From Mycobacterium sp. IS-1742 (GTDB lineage Bacteria; Actinomycetota; Actinomycetes; Mycobacteriales; Mycobacteriaceae): DNA of 64,000 nt. The notes beneath the pieces were generated by a model. The model saw only the letters and a list, made by a program, of their open reading frames with translations. It ran no database searches and was not told the DNA's origin. The translations under genes and the position numbers were made by a program. The number at the start of each line of letters is the position of its first letter. The stretch's first letter is position 1. Location of the stretch: NCBI RefSeq assembly GCF_001500125.1, contig NZ_LQIV01000044.1:155442-219441 (forward strand), given 5' to 3'. Positions 63,925 through 64,000 of this stretch are shown piece after piece.

Positions 63925-64000
63925 ATGAAGGCAATCAGTCGGGTGTTGATCGCGTTGGTTGCGGCCATCGCGGCTCTGTTCACGAGCACGGGCACCTCCA
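63925..64000 (+). CDS. MspA-family porin, 3' truncated by window edge
   Basis: ATG 63925 with AGGGAGA upstream. The visible 25 residues, MKAISRVLIALVAAIAALFT then STGTS, match the MspA signal peptide nearly residue for residue. MspA-type porins form octameric outer-membrane channels for hydrophilic nutrients in fast growers and are absent from M. tuberculosis. Gene order (moaB2, small ORF, porin) matches the M. smegmatis mspC locus as I remember it. Confidence 0.88.
   Translation, partial: MKAISRVLIALVAAIAALFTSTGTS

Overview
The window is high-GC actinobacterial DNA from a rapidly growing mycobacterium (Mycolicibacterium / Mycobacterium smegmatis type). The gene order follows the M. tuberculosis Rv0940c-Rv0984 region: LLM oxidoreductase, Fpg-like, SDR, pgi, chorismate mutase, uvrD1/pcrA, M23 peptidase, sucCD, LLM oxidoreductase, Rv0954-like, perM, purN, purH, AAA/VWA pair, DUF1707, echA7, fadE12, accA2, accD2, fadE13, AtuA-like, rpmF, mprA, mprB, pepD, moaB2. 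It ends inside an MspA-family porin gene, which points to a fast grower. Locus names come from memory of gene order, not from a search.

Layout. 1-3.9 kb: a truncated Kelch protein facing an FHA/HTH protein, a membrane protein and a putative methyltransferase. 3.9-10.6 kb: SDR, AraC regulator, then a signalling cluster (GAF-ANTAR, small coiled coil, CheR-PAS, STAS-HATPase, CheB). 10.6-18.8 kb: LLM oxidoreductase with a KstR-like operator, DUF4235 protein, MFS transporter, PoxB-like ThDP enzyme, YihY/BrkB protein, cobF, holin-like protein, DNA glycosylase, SDR. 18.8-27.8 kb: pgi, an aldehyde dehydrogenase, an acyltransferase-SGNH protein, chorismate mutase with an aromatic-rich leader peptide, and pcrA. 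27.1-34.9 kb: a membrane protein, M23 peptidase, sucCD, thiolase-like protein, a second LLM oxidoreductase with a KstR-like operator, and an SfnG-like monooxygenase. 35.1-46.2 kb: the Rv0954-like/PerM division pair, purNH, a degenerate GGDEF protein, a Ser/Thr kinase with an LpqN-like outer domain, and a MoxR-like AAA/VWA pair. 46.2-49.7 kb: tandem secreted PE-PPE-like paralogues and a DUF1707 protein. 49.9-58.6 kb: a six-gene minus-strand acyl-CoA operon that resembles acyclic terpene/branched acyl catabolism. 58.7-64 kb: rpmF, mprA-mprB-pepD-moaB2, a 52-codon gene and the start of an msp porin gene.

The most striking feature is an apparent ribosome-mediated attenuator in front of the chorismate mutase gene. 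It has an 18-residue leader peptide with Phe-Phe-Tyr-Gly-Tyr, in which both Phe codons are the TTT that this GC-rich genome avoids. A stem over the control codons follows, then a terminator-like hairpin with a pyrimidine-rich tail. Other notable points are two matching KstR-type palindromes in front of two LLM oxidoreductases, a dispersed intergenic inverted repeat, and CheB/CheR proteins with no flagellar or chemoreceptor genes in the window.

No rRNA, tRNA, CRISPR array, insertion sequence or prophage was found. Most genes are ordinary vertically inherited mycobacterial genes.
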